64,000 nt of DNA from contig JAWKQN010000017.1 in the NCBI GenBank assembly GCA_041390125.1, forward strand, positions 37,549 through 101,548, read 5' to 3'. Position 1 is the stretch's first letter; each line of letters begins with the position of its first letter. This DNA comes from Gemmatimonadota bacterium. Lineage in GTDB: Bacteria; Gemmatimonadota; Gemmatimonadetes; Longimicrobiales; Gaopeijiaceae. The translations under genes were made by a program, and so were the position numbers. Below the pieces are notes generated by a model. It was not told the origin of the DNA. It did no database searches and saw only the letters and a list, made by a program, of their open reading frames with translations. Shown piece by piece: positions 35,316 to 44,546 of this stretch.

Positions 35316-37034
35316 ATGAAGCGTCGTCTCGTGCTGGCAGCGTCACTGCTGTGGGCGCCGCTGCCCGCTGCAGCCCAGGCACCCGAGTACGATGTGCTGA
35401 TCGTCGGGGGGCGCGTCGTCGACGGCACCGGCAACCCCTGGTTCCGCGCCGATGTCGGTGTGCGGGGAGGGCGGGTTGTCGCAATCGGCGATCTCGCATC
35501 GGCCCGCGCCGCGCGGGTGGTGGATGCGCGGGGGAAGGTGGTGACGCCCGGGTTCATCGACATCCACTCCCACGGGGGCGAGGGACTGGCGTCGGAGGAC
35601 GTGCGCCGACGGCGCGCCCCCAACGTGGTCACGCAGGGCGTCACGACCATCGTGATCAACCCGGACGGCGGGGGGCCGTTGGGGATCGGCACGCAGAAGG
35701 CCACCCTGGAGCGCCTGCAGATCGGTCTGAACACGGCCCTGCTGGTCCCGCACAACACGGTGCGCCAGGCGGTCCTGGGTGACGATCACCGACGGCTGGC
35801 CACACCCACCGAGCTCGAGCGGATGCGCGCGCTGGTGCGGACGGGGATGCAGGAGGGTGCGATCGGCCTCTCCGCCGGACTCGAGTACGTCCCCGGGATC
35901 TGGAGCGACAACGAGGAGGTCATCGCGCTGGTCGGGGAGATCGTGCCCTTCGGAGGCGTCTACATCCAGCACGAACGATCGGGCGCGGACGCGCCCGTCT
36001 GGTGGGTGCCGTCGCGGGACGATCCGGAGGACATCGGCGTCGGCCGCTACTCCCTGATCGACAACATCAACGACCTCGTCACGGTCGCGGAGCGGACGGG
36101 AGCGCGGGTGGTCCAGACCCACCTCAAGGCCAAGGGCACCCGCTACTGGGGAAGCGCCGCCGGGATCATCTCGGTCGTGCGCCGGGCCCGTGAGCGCGGC
36201 CTGGAGGTCTACGGGGACCAGTATCCGTATCCGACGAGCGGCAGCGACGGCAGGGTGACCCTCATCCCGGGATGGGCCATCGACGCCGAGCGGTGGTCCG
36301 GGGACGAGTCCGAGGAACGGCCCGACCATGCGGCCGCGCTGCGCCGCACGCTCGCGGATGCCGACGCGGCCCGAGCACTCCGCCGGGACGTGGAGCGCGA
36401 GATCTGGTATCGGGGCGGCGCGGAGAACCTGATCGTCTTCGACTACCCCGACCCGTCGTGGATCGGGCGGAGCGTCGCGGATCTGGCGGAGGAGCGGGGT
36501 GTGTCGCCCCTCGAGCTGGCGTTCACGCTGCAGCTCGAAGGCTATCCCGACCGCCCCGGAGGCGCGCGTCTCCGCGGCTTCAGCTTCGCCGAGGAGGACA
36601 TCGAGGCACTCGCGGCCGAGCCCTGGGTGGCGACCGCCAGCGACGGAGGGATCGCGCTCCCCGAAGACGGCCCCACCACGCACGCGCGCTACTACGGCAC
36701 CTTCCCGCGCAAGATCCGGAGGTACGCGCTGGAGCGGGGCGTCCTCTCGGTGGAAGCCGCCGTGCGCGCGGGGACCTCGCTGCCGGCGCAGATCCTCGGT
36801 CTGCGCAACCGCGGCCGGATCGAGCTTGGCTATTGGGCCGATCTGGCCGTCCTGGACCTGGACCGCGTGCGGGACGTCGCCGACTTCACCGATCCGCACC
36901 AGCTCTCCCAGGGCGTGGAGTTCGTTCTCGTGAACGGCACGTTCGTGGTGGACGGGGAGGGTCGGGTGACCGGAGCGCTTCCCGGCGTCGTCATCACCCC
37001 GACGGCCGGGCGTGCAGCACCGGCCATCCCGTGA
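35316..37034 (+). CDS. Secreted N-acyl-D-amino-acid deacylase
   Basis: The 572-aa product starts at ATG 35316 (GGAGG 4 nt upstream) and has a signal peptide (LVLAASLLWAPLPAAAQ). It is an amidohydrolase-superfamily enzyme of the D-aminoacylase group: the first metal motif is H84-S-H86 in PGFIDIHSHGG, with GAIGLSAGLEYVPG, VVQTHLKAKG and YGDQYPYPTSGSDG as in D-aminoacylases, and the catalytic aspartate is D443 in ATASDGGIAL. These enzymes release free D-amino acids from N-acyl-D-amino acids or D-residue dipeptides. Export to the periplasm is unusual but typical of this region. It is followed 76 bp later by an M81 peptidase gene. Confidence 0.86.
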   Translation: MKRRLVLAASLLWAPLPAAAQAPEYDVLIVGGRVVDGTGNPWFRADVGVRGGRVVAIGDLASARAARVVDARGKVVTPGFIDIHSHGGEGLASEDVRRRRAPNVVTQGVTTIVINPDGGGPLGIGTQKATLERLQIGLNTALLVPHNTVRQAVLGDDHRRLATPTELERMRALVRTGMQEGAIGLSAGLEYVPGIWSDNEEVIALVGEIVPFGGVYIQHERSGADAPVWWVPSRDDPEDIGVGRYSLIDNINDLVTVAERTGARVVQTHLKAKGTRYWGSAAGIISVVRRARERGLEVYGDQYPYPTSGSDGRVTLIPGWAIDAERWSGDESEERPDHAAALRRTLADADAARALRRDVEREIWYRGGAENLIVFDYPDPSWIGRSVADLAEERGVSPLELAFTLQLEGYPDRPGGARLRGFSFAEEDIEALAAEPWVATASDGGIALPEDGPTTHARYYGTFPRKIRRYALERGVLSVEAAVRAGTSLPAQILGLRNRGRIELGYWADLAVLDLDRVRDVADFTDPHQLSQGVEFVLVNGTFVVDGEGRVTGALPGVVITPTAGRAAPAIP

Positions 37035-37110
37035 GCACGATCGCGGCGATCCCCCGGACACCAGCCGTGCCTGACGTCGCCACCGTTTCCCCCGAACCGA
37101 GGTGCGCTCT

Positions 37111-38655
37111 GTGAACGCGTTCCGGATGCTTGTCGCTGGCGTGGTGCTCGCCGTGTTCGCCTGCACTCCCTCCGAGCCGGAGGAGCGCGCCTATCGCGTG
37201 GCCGTCATGAAGTTCCAGCAGGAGACCTGCACCTTCTGTCCTGGCGGTGACCTCGAGACTGCGGACTGGACGGTCCTCGGCCCGCTGCTGACCGGCGAGG
37301 ATCTCCTGCAGTCCGACGGCTACATCCGCGGATTCGTGCGGCAGGCCCGTGACTACGGGGACATGGAGCTGATCACCTTGACCTCGCCGAACGATCCGTT
37401 CGGCGGCTCCTCTCGCTCGTGGAGCACGCAGGAGTCCTTCGAGACGTTCGTCGGACAGATGCTCGATGAGCTTCGGCCGCAGCTGCCGGTGGACGGCGTC
37501 TATCTGGCGCTGCACGGCGCGCTGGCGGTGCGGGGAATCCCTCGTCCGGAGGCGGAGATCGCAAGGCGCTTCCGGGAGGTCGTGGGCCCCGACGTACCGA
37601 TCGCGGGCACGTTCGATCTGCATGGGAACGAGGACGGCGAGTTCCTCCGGTACGCCAACTTCGCGTTCGTGACCAAGCGCTTCCCGCACTACGACGACGG
37701 CATCCAGGGCGAGCGGGCGGCTCGAGCGCTCCACCGGGTCATGAGCGGGACCTACACGCCGACCACCGCGACCCGCAAGCCCGGCGTCATCACCGCAACG
37801 GTCCTGCAGTGGACCGGCGCCTCACCCTCCATGGACATCATGGAGCGGGCGCGACGGTGGGAGGCGCGCGTGCCCGACGCATTCGTCAGCGTCTTCTACG
37901 GGTTCCCCTGGTCGGACGTCCCCGATGTGGGCGCGACCGTCCACGTCATGACCAACGGGGATCAGGCCCGCGCCGATGAGATCGCCGACGACATGAACGA
38001 GTACATCTGGCGGGTTCGGGACCGTTTCGCGCGGGCCCGGTACCCGCGTCCGGAGGAGGCGGCCCGCCAGGTGCGTGAGGCCATCGCTGGGGGCCGGACG
38101 CCGGTGGCGGTAGGGGACTACTCGGACCGTCCGGGCGATGCGACGCACATCCTCCAGGCATTCGAGAATGCCGGGATAGGCAAGGTGGTCTATGCAGCCA
38201 TCACGTCTCCCGAGCAGCTGGACCGATTGCAGGAGGCCGGAGCCGGGGCCGGGGACGCCTTCGAGGGGGCGATCGGGGGCTTCACGGAGTCCGGCGGAGA
38301 GCCGTTCCCGATCCAGGGCACGATCGCGTACGCGGGACCGTGGGAAGGCTACGAGTACGTCGCAGCGATCCGCTTCGGCGACGGGAACCTGGTGTTCCTC
38401 ACCCCCGCCTACACGCAGATCATGTATCCCGACAACATCGAGGTGGAGGGCGTCGATCCCTCCGACTACGAGGTCTTCGTGGTGAAGTCCCGAGCCCACT
38501 TCCGGCGCGGGTTCGACGAGACGGGTTTCGCCCCCACGGTCCTCGTGGTGGAGGCGCCGGGTCCCTACATCGGCACCACGTTCCTCGACGCCCTGCCGTA
38601 CGAGAACGTCGATCTCACGAAGCTCTACCCGTACGGGACGCCGGACGGGCGCTGA
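37111..38655 (+). CDS. M81 family (MlrC-like) metallopeptidase lipoprotein
   Basis: The 514-aa product starts at GTG 37111, 8 nt after GAGG; GTG 37102 is an alternative. An N-terminal signal ends in the lipobox VFAC (LVAGVVLAVFACTPS). The mature part is an M81/MlrC-type enzyme: VAVMKFQQETCTFCPG (family ETNTF with C for N), YLALHGAL (H135), GTFDLHGN (D169, H171), TKRFPHYD, and a C-terminal domain ending with PFPIQGTIAYAGPWEGYEY. MlrC cleaves the last peptide bonds of the linearised cyanobacterial toxin microcystin, freeing Adda and other residues. Members of M81 act broadly on unusual peptides, so the substrate here is not fixed. It is the third enzyme in a row acting on non-standard amides. 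Confidence 0.84.
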   Translation: MNAFRMLVAGVVLAVFACTPSEPEERAYRVAVMKFQQETCTFCPGGDLETADWTVLGPLLTGEDLLQSDGYIRGFVRQARDYGDMELITLTSPNDPFGGSSRSWSTQESFETFVGQMLDELRPQLPVDGVYLALHGALAVRGIPRPEAEIARRFREVVGPDVPIAGTFDLHGNEDGEFLRYANFAFVTKRFPHYDDGIQGERAARALHRVMSGTYTPTTATRKPGVITATVLQWTGASPSMDIMERARRWEARVPDAFVSVFYGFPWSDVPDVGATVHVMTNGDQARADEIADDMNEYIWRVRDRFARARYPRPEEAARQVREAIAGGRTPVAVGDYSDRPGDATHILQAFENAGIGKVVYAAITSPEQLDRLQEAGAGAGDAFEGAIGGFTESGGEPFPIQGTIAYAGPWEGYEYVAAIRFGDGNLVFLTPAYTQIMYPDNIEVEGVDPSDYEVFVVKSRAHFRRGFDETGFAPTVLVVEAPGPYIGTTFLDALPYENVDLTKLYPYGTPDGR

Positions 38656-39125
38656 GCGGCGGCTCGGCGCAACGTTCGGAACCGCACATACATCGAGGCG
38701 CGCCAGCGCAGGATCATCCCGAACGCGAGGACGAAGAAGACGCTGGCCGTCTGGCGGGCCGAGACCAGGTGGCCGACGTACTCGTGCAGCAGCAGCCGGA
38801 GAGCCAGCAAGCCCAGCAGGATTCCGAGGAAGCCGTGCGAGCGCCGCATCACGACCACGGCGCCGTCCCGTTCGAGCGTGGAGCTGCGCATCAGCGGGAC
38901 CGCGAGCAGGAGGGCGCCCGCGGCGAAGGACGTGAGCGCCCACGACCACGGGATGCGCTGCTCCGGCGCGAGGAACATGAAGAAGCCGGTGGCCATGCCG
39001 AGCGGAGGCAGGACGATCTTGCGCGTCGTGACCGGCGTGCGCGTCTCGCGGAAGCGCCAGACCAGGACCGCCGCGCCCCCGGCCAGGGGTGCGAGGATGG
39101 GCAGCAGGCGCGCGGCGGGAACCAT
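38625..39125 (-). CDS. CcdC-like (DUF1453) membrane protein
   Basis: The 166-aa product has about four spans (LLPILAPLAGGAAVLVW, SWALTSFAAGALLLAVPL, GFLGILLGLLALRLLLHEYVGHL, ASVFFVLAFGMILRWR) and the family's basic linkers (RFRETRTPVTTRKIVLPPLGMATGFF in pieces, MYVRFRTLRR at the end). CcdC proteins are linked by name to cytochrome c maturation, but their role is not established. The start at ATG 39125 lacks a Shine-Dalgarno sequence. Its 3' end overlaps the convergent M81 gene by 31 bp. It is divergent from the amidohydrolase gene at 39287. Confidence 0.72.
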   Translation of the reverse strand: MVPAARLLPILAPLAGGAAVLVWRFRETRTPVTTRKIVLPPLGMATGFFMFLAPEQRIPWSWALTSFAAGALLLAVPLMRSSTLERDGAVVVMRRSHGFLGILLGLLALRLLLHEYVGHLVSARQTASVFFVLAFGMILRWRASMYVRFRTLRRAAAQRPSGVPYG

Positions 39126-39286
39126 GTCCGGAAGATAACCCGGGTGCGTAGCCTCCGGACGGGCCGGTCCCTCCTGCAAGACGCTGGCGCCGGGGCCTCC
39201 TGGCCCTGGATCGCGTCCCACCTTGCCCGGTCCGCAGCGCCCACGAAGCTTGCGGCGGGCTCTCTTCCCCAACCCCGAGAGGTTCG

Positions 39287-40756
39287 ATGAACCGCCGAGA
39301 GGCCGTCCGCACGGCCGCCGTCACCACCGCCGGCCTGGCCTCCGGCGCCAGCGCGCTCTTCGCGCGCGAGCGTTCGCCTCAACCGGCTCCCGAGCTTCTG
39401 ATCCGCGGGGGCACGGTGATCAACGCCGACGGGAGCCGCCGTGCGGACGTGCGCATCGTGGGCGAACGGATCCGCGAGATCGGCGTGGACCTGCGGGCCG
39501 GGAGCGGGGCGCGCGTCATCGACGCCACCGGGCACCTGGTGATGCCGGGGGGGATCGATCCGCACGCGCACCTGCAGGGATCGTTCGTGGACGATCTGAC
39601 CACCGGCACCGCCGCCGCGCTCGCCGGGGGCATCACGGCGGTGGGGACCTTCGCCAACCCCCAGCGCGGGGAGGACCCGGTCCAGGCGCTCGATCGCTGG
39701 CTGGCCGAGGCCTCCCGCTCGGCGATCGGCGACGTCTTCTTCCACGCCTCCTCCTGGCCGCCGACCCCCGACTTCGCGGCCCGGATGCCGGCGCTCGCCG
39801 AGCGCGGCCAACCCAGTCACAAGGTGTTCATGACGCGCGCCGACTTCGGTCAGCACCGGCGCGCGCTGGTGGATGTCCTGGAAGCGGCGCGTGACGCCGG
39901 TGTCGTGACGCTGGTGCACTGTGAAGACGGAGCGCTGCTGGACGCCGCGGTCACGCGTTTGCGCGCGCAGGGCCGCACCTCCCTCGCCTGGTACGCACAG
40001 AGCCGTCCCGAGCTGGCGGAGATCGCGGCGACGCGGGACGCGGCCGCTCTGTGTGCCTGGACCGGCGCCCCCATGCACTTCGTGCATCTGTCCTCCGCGC
40101 GGGCGCTGGACGCCGCCCGCGACCCCGCGCTCGGGCCGCTCCCGCTCACCATCGAGACGCGCCCCCTCTACCTGTACTTCACCGACGAGTGGCTGCGGGG
40201 ACCGGACGGCCCGCTGTATATCGGCCAGCCGCCACTGCGTCCCGCCGGAGATGTGGAAGCCATGTGGAGCGGTCTCGTCGACGGCCGCATCGACATGCTG
40301 GCCACGGACCACGCGCCGTGGACGCGGGCGCAGAAGCTGGACCCCGAGCTGGACATCACCCGCCTCCGCCCCGGGGTCAGCGACCTGCGTTTCGTGCGGC
40401 CGGTGCTCTGGTCCGAGGGGGTGGCCAAGGGGCGCATCACCCCGGAGCGCTTCGTGGAGGTGACCTCCACGGCGGCCGCCCGCGCGTTCGGGCTCCATCC
40501 GGACCGCGGCGTGTTGGCGGAAGGCGCGTATGGCGACGTGATGATCCTCGACCCCGAGCGGACGCACACGGTCAGCGCAGCGGACGACCCGTCCAACTCC
40601 GACTACACCCCGTTCGAGGGGTGGGCCCTGACGGGATGGCCGATCCTGACCGTCCGCCGCGGCGAGGTGGTCTTCGAGGACGGTCAGGTGACCGGTCTGC
40701 CGGGAAGCGGCCGACCGGCAGAGCGCCGACCGTGGTCGCCGGAGGCGGTCAGATGA
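39287..40756 (+). CDS. Tat-exported dihydropyrimidinase/dihydroorotase-like amidohydrolase
   Basis: The 489-aa product starts at ATG 39287 with a twin-arginine-like leader (MNRREAVRTAAVTTAGLASG). The core is a cyclic amidohydrolase: GGIDPHAHLQG supplies the HxH pair, SHKVFMT the lysine expected to be carbamylated, VTLVHCEDGALL and MHFVHLSSA further histidines, and ATDHAPW the catalytic aspartate. These are the features of dihydropyrimidinases, hydantoinases and dihydroorotases, which open or close cyclic imides or ureides. Export by Tat implies folding with metals before secretion. Its stop overlaps the start of the M28 peptidase gene (ATGA), so the two are made together. Confidence 0.83.
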   Translation: MNRREAVRTAAVTTAGLASGASALFARERSPQPAPELLIRGGTVINADGSRRADVRIVGERIREIGVDLRAGSGARVIDATGHLVMPGGIDPHAHLQGSFVDDLTTGTAAALAGGITAVGTFANPQRGEDPVQALDRWLAEASRSAIGDVFFHASSWPPTPDFAARMPALAERGQPSHKVFMTRADFGQHRRALVDVLEAARDAGVVTLVHCEDGALLDAAVTRLRAQGRTSLAWYAQSRPELAEIAATRDAAALCAWTGAPMHFVHLSSARALDAARDPALGPLPLTIETRPLYLYFTDEWLRGPDGPLYIGQPPLRPAGDVEAMWSGLVDGRIDMLATDHAPWTRAQKLDPELDITRLRPGVSDLRFVRPVLWSEGVAKGRITPERFVEVTSTAAARAFGLHPDRGVLAEGAYGDVMILDPERTHTVSAADDPSNSDYTPFEGWALTGWPILTVRRGEVVFEDGQVTGLPGSGRPAERRPWSPEAVR

Positions 40757-42351
40757 GTGAGGCCGCGGTCCCGTCCCGATCGGCATACCCCGCCTCGCTC
40801 CTGCTCGCGCTCGCTCTGTCCGTGCTCGGCAGCGCCTGCGCGGAGGAGCGCTCCGCGATCTCCGTCGAAGACGCCGTGGCGCGGCTCACGCCGGAGCTCA
40901 TCCGGGACCGGGTCGCCGTGTTGGCCCACGACTCCATGCGAGGCCGCGACACCGACGACGTCGGCTACGAGAAGGCACGCGACTGGGCGGTCGGCGAGAT
41001 GCAGCGCATCGGGCTCGAACCCGCATTCGACGGAGAGTACCTCCAACCGTTCGACCTGCTGGAGGCCGTCTCCGACGACGGGAGCCGCCTCGTCGTGGGT
41101 GGGATCGTGCTCACCCCACCGGACGTGATCGTCGAGCCCGACTGGACGGGAGCGGCGGTGCAGCGGACCGGTCCGGCCGTGTGGATCGGTCACGCCCTCG
41201 TGGCCGCCGACGCGGACGTGCCCGACCTGGACGGCCGCATCGCGTTCATCGAGGCCGGTGCGCCGGCCGGCCGTGAGGACGAGCCGGAGATCGCGATGCG
41301 CGAGCGGGCGCACGTGGAGCTGGCGCTGTCGGCGGGAGCGGCTGCGGTGGTGGTCCTCGACCCGCAGGGGGACGAGCAGGCCTGGCAGCGGCAGGCCGCG
41401 GCCGGGAGGCCGATCCGCGTGCTGGCCGACGGGACGGCTCCCTATCCGCGGGCCCAGGCCCGTGTGGGACCCGCGGCCTCGCGGCGCCTGATCGATGCCC
41501 TCGCGGGCGGGACGCCGCCGGTCACCCTCGAGCCGCGGCACACGCTACGGACGCTGCGCAGCTGGAACGTGGGCGGACGCTGGCCCGGCACCGAATCCGC
41601 GCGCGCAGACGAGGCCGTGGTGTTCACCGCGCATCTCGATCACGTCGGGATCGGCGCCCCGGACGCGGAAGGGGACTCCGTCTTCAATGGCACGCACGAC
41701 AACGCGCTCGGTGTGGGCAAGCTGCTGGCCGCGGCAGAGGCGTTGCGCGGGGCCCGGCTTCCGCGCTCCGTCCTGTTCCTGCTGACCGGAGCGGAGGAAT
41801 GGGGGTTGCTCGGGGCGTGGCACTACGTGAACCACCCCGCCGTCCCGATGGAACGTACGGTGGCCGCCATCAACCACGATGGCGGGCTCGTGGACGTGCG
41901 CACGGACGACGTCTTCGCGTGGGGCCCCGAGTTCTCCTCCGTGGAGGCGGACGTGGAGAGGGCGGCGCGCGAGAGCGGCCTGGTCCTGGCGCGGGAGAAG
42001 CGGGCGCCGTTCGCTCCGTCCGCCGGTCTGCTCTACCGGTCCGACCACTACCCGTTCCTGATCGCCGGCGTGCCGGTCGTGTACCTGATGCCGGGCTTCA
42101 CGGTCGACGGAGATCCGGACGCGGGCCGGAGGCGCTGGGAGACCTATCTGGCCCGCACGCACCACCGTCAGGCGGACGACTTCGACGCCTCCGCGTCGTA
42201 CGAAGGACCCGTGGCCCTGACCGCGCTATCCGTACGGCTGGCCTGGGATCTGGCGGAGGCGGAGGGCATGCCCATCACGCATGCGGACGCACCGGTCCGC
42301 CGCCGCCGGGGCCCGCCCTCCGGCTTCTTCTTCGGCGAGGGGGTGCGGTGA
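40753..42351 (+). CDS. M28 family zinc peptidase lipoprotein
   Basis: The 532-aa product starts at ATG 40753, overlapping the amidohydrolase stop by 4 bp, with GGAGG 7 nt upstream. A lipoprotein-type signal (LLLALALSVLGSAC) is followed by a protease-associated-like insert (about 120-260) and the M28 catalytic domain with the ligand set TAHLDHV, GTHDNALG, TGAEEWG, INHDGG and THHRQADDFD. It should be an envelope aminopeptidase. A perfect 10-bp hairpin covers its stop codon. Confidence 0.88.
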   Translation: MSEAAVPSRSAYPASLLLALALSVLGSACAEERSAISVEDAVARLTPELIRDRVAVLAHDSMRGRDTDDVGYEKARDWAVGEMQRIGLEPAFDGEYLQPFDLLEAVSDDGSRLVVGGIVLTPPDVIVEPDWTGAAVQRTGPAVWIGHALVAADADVPDLDGRIAFIEAGAPAGREDEPEIAMRERAHVELALSAGAAAVVVLDPQGDEQAWQRQAAAGRPIRVLADGTAPYPRAQARVGPAASRRLIDALAGGTPPVTLEPRHTLRTLRSWNVGGRWPGTESARADEAVVFTAHLDHVGIGAPDAEGDSVFNGTHDNALGVGKLLAAAEALRGARLPRSVLFLLTGAEEWGLLGAWHYVNHPAVPMERTVAAINHDGGLVDVRTDDVFAWGPEFSSVEADVERAARESGLVLAREKRAPFAPSAGLLYRSDHYPFLIAGVPVVYLMPGFTVDGDPDAGRRRWETYLARTHHRQADDFDASASYEGPVALTALSVRLAWDLAEAEGMPITHADAPVRRRRGPPSGFFFGEGVR

Positions 42352-42365
42352 GCCACCGCACCCCC
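42339..42365. terminator. Hairpin spanning the M28 stop codon
   Basis: GGGGGTGCGG (42339-42348) and CCGCACCCCC (42356-42365) form a perfect 10-bp stem whose 7-nt loop begins with the TGA stop codon of the M28 gene. It lies 15 bp before the stop of the convergent surface-repeat gene, so it may serve both strands. Confidence 0.55.
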
Positions 42366-42379
42366 TCCGCCGGGCGCCG

Positions 42380-42907
42380 CTAGAACTTCCAGTTCACCAG
42401 CGGGAGCACGCCGAACGCCTCCTTGGAGGAGATGACGTTCACCAGGCCGATCTGCACGCCGTACAGGTTCTCGGCCAGGTTGATGAGCCCGAGCTGGAAG
42501 CCGCTCACGTCACGCGCCTGATTGACAAGCCCGAACTGCGCCACCTCACCCTGCGCGGCCTGGTTGTACAGGCCGCTCTGGATCCCGGTGATCTCGCCCC
42601 GCGTGATGCTCACGCCGTTGTTCTGCCAGCCGACGAAGTCTCCGTCCACGATCCCCACCAGCGCGTACTGCAGGCCCTTCGAGACGCCGCCGGTGTTCCG
42701 GGCCACCAGGCCCACGTCGAGCCCCTTCACGCTCTCGTTGCGCCCGTAGATCAGGCTCAGGCGCAGGACCTGGATCTCGTCGTCCGGATTTCGGACCTGG
42801 ATGGGGCTGTACAGGGCGAACTCGAACGGCTTGGCCTGCGCGGAAGCCAGGGCCGGCAGGCCCAGGACGGCGGCCAACGCCAGGCACCACGTCACGCGTC
42901 TATTCAT
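42380..42907 (-). CDS. LA_2272-type surface repeat protein
   Basis: The 175-aa product starts at ATG 42907 (GGAAGGA just upstream) and has a signal peptide cleaved near LASAQ. The mature part is built of short repeats of the form G-x-Q-x-G-L-x-N (GLQYALVGIV, GIQSGLYNQA, AQFGLVNQA, GFQLGLINLA, GVQIGLVNVI), spaced 17-20 residues apart. These match the 'LA_2272 surface repeat' family seen in Leptospira and Bacteroidetes, predicted to form a beta-helix or small barrel at the outer membrane. Function is unknown. It lies between two M28 peptidase genes. Confidence 0.78.
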   Translation of the reverse strand: MNRRVTWCLALAAVLGLPALASAQAKPFEFALYSPIQVRNPDDEIQVLRLSLIYGRNESVKGLDVGLVARNTGGVSKGLQYALVGIVDGDFVGWQNNGVSITRGEITGIQSGLYNQAAQGEVAQFGLVNQARDVSGFQLGLINLAENLYGVQIGLVNVISSKEAFGVLPLVNWKF

Positions 42908-43002
42908 GGTCCTTCCCCTTGTGTGCGGTTGGTGCTGCTGGACCACACTACCCGGAGAAGGCCTGCCCGGATTCAAGATCGCCCGAGGCGGAGCCGACCC
43001 CC

Positions 43003-44319
43003 CTACCGCGGATCCACCGTGGCCGGGTCCACCCGGGTCGGCGTGGCCGCCCCGGCGATGATCCGCTCGGCGCCCATGGCGATGGCACGGATGGTGGCGG
43101 TCATGTGGTCCAGGTCCAGCGTCTCGACCTCGTCGCTCACCTGGTGGTAGTCCGGGTCGACGTCGATGGGGGTGGTGGAGATGGAGTGGGCCGGAACGCC
43201 GAGCCGCGCCAGCGTCGCGTTGTCCGACCGGTAGAACAGGTTCTGATCGGGATAGGGATCCGGGTAGAAGGAGTATGGCGTGCCCTCCACGGCCTCCTGC
43301 AGCAGAGGCCCGAAGGACGAGCGCTCGAACCCCGTGATCCAGGCCGTGTTGGGACCCTCCACGGCCGGCTTGCCGATCATCTCGATGTTGAACATCGCCA
43401 CGATCTGATCGGGGTCGAGCTGGCTCGAGTAGTGGCGCGAGCCGTATCCACCCGCTTCCTCGGCCGTGAAGGCGGCGAAGAGGAGCGAGCGCTCCGGCGT
43501 GCCCCGGCTGGCGAAGTAGCGGGCCAGCTCCACCACGGCGGTGGTGCCGGACGCGTCGTCGTTGGCGCCGTTGGCGATCGAGTCGCCGTCCACAGCGGGT
43601 CGGATCCCGATGTGGTCGTAGTGCGCAGAGAACAGCACGTACTCGTTCGCCCGGTGTCCCGGCACCACGCCCACCACGTTGACGAGCGTATCGGCGGTCT
43701 CTTCGGCGTCGACGGCCACCTCGAAGGTCGGCTCACCGTCGCCTTCCCACAGCGCGAGCACCGTGGTGGGTCCGTCCGTTGCCTCCAAGGTGCGCACCGG
43801 CCGTCCGTAGAAGCCGGACAGGGTGGCGAAGAGCTCCCCGTTCGCCGCAGGCACCAGCACCAGCGCGTCTCCGTCCACCGCCCGGATGCGACCCAGGGCG
43901 GTCTGCATGTCGTCGCTCGCGGAGATCCGGAGCACCGGCACGTCTCCCGTGGACCAGCGGACCGAGGAAGCACCAGCGCGCGCCACGACCTCCTGCTCCG
44001 TACGCGCGCGCCCATCCAGCGTCACCCGGATCTCGCGCGCCGTGCGTGAGCGGACGGGAAAGCGCTGGAGGTACCCCGTTCCCGCCATGGGCTCCAGCCC
44101 CGCGGCCTCGAACTCGCCCGCCAGGTAATCGGCGGCGCGCAGCGCATCGTCCGTGAAGGCCTGTCGTCCGCGCAGGCTGTCGCTGGCCAGCACCGAGAGC
44201 ACGCGCTCCACGTGCGAGCGCTCGATGCGCGTGGGATCGGGCGGCGCGAAGCGAGCGTCGGTGGAGCCGCCACAGGCGGAGAGGAGCAGCACACACAGGG
44301 GAAGGGATCGGCGGCGCAT
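43003..44319 (-). CDS. M28 family zinc peptidase lipoprotein, second copy
   Basis: The 438-aa product starts at ATG 44319 and opens with a lipoprotein signal (SLPLCVLLLSAC, lipobox LSAC). The zinc ligands are readable as SAHYDHIG, GANDDASG, FTAEEAGGYG, FNIEMIGK and DYHQVSDEVE; the fourth ligand position is E (IEM), where the neighbouring paralogue has D. A protease-associated-like region precedes the catalytic domain (about 100-190). It is probably an envelope aminopeptidase with a different specificity from the gene at 40753. It is divergent from the HEAT-like gene across a 227-bp gap in which I see no convincing promoter. Confidence 0.88.
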   Translation of the reverse strand: MRRRSLPLCVLLLSACGGSTDARFAPPDPTRIERSHVERVLSVLASDSLRGRQAFTDDALRAADYLAGEFEAAGLEPMAGTGYLQRFPVRSRTAREIRVTLDGRARTEQEVVARAGASSVRWSTGDVPVLRISASDDMQTALGRIRAVDGDALVLVPAANGELFATLSGFYGRPVRTLEATDGPTTVLALWEGDGEPTFEVAVDAEETADTLVNVVGVVPGHRANEYVLFSAHYDHIGIRPAVDGDSIANGANDDASGTTAVVELARYFASRGTPERSLLFAAFTAEEAGGYGSRHYSSQLDPDQIVAMFNIEMIGKPAVEGPNTAWITGFERSSFGPLLQEAVEGTPYSFYPDPYPDQNLFYRSDNATLARLGVPAHSISTTPIDVDPDYHQVSDEVETLDLDHMTATIRAIAMGAERIIAGAATPTRVDPATVDPR

Positions 44320-44546
44320 CGCGAGCTCACGAGAGGAAAGGGGAAGACCTGCAGGCTAAGGCGAGCGTGTCCCTGGGGCTACCCGACTCCGCTGTGGCTG
44401 CCCGGCGCCCACGTGGCTGGCCCACGGCCCCCTGCTGCACGCCTGCCTCAGGCGCGGACGCCGCAACGGCCCACGGCCTCCCGGCGACCCGAGGAACGCA
44501 ACTTGCCCACCTCGGATCCAAACCCCCCGACCCGAAGCACCGGCCG

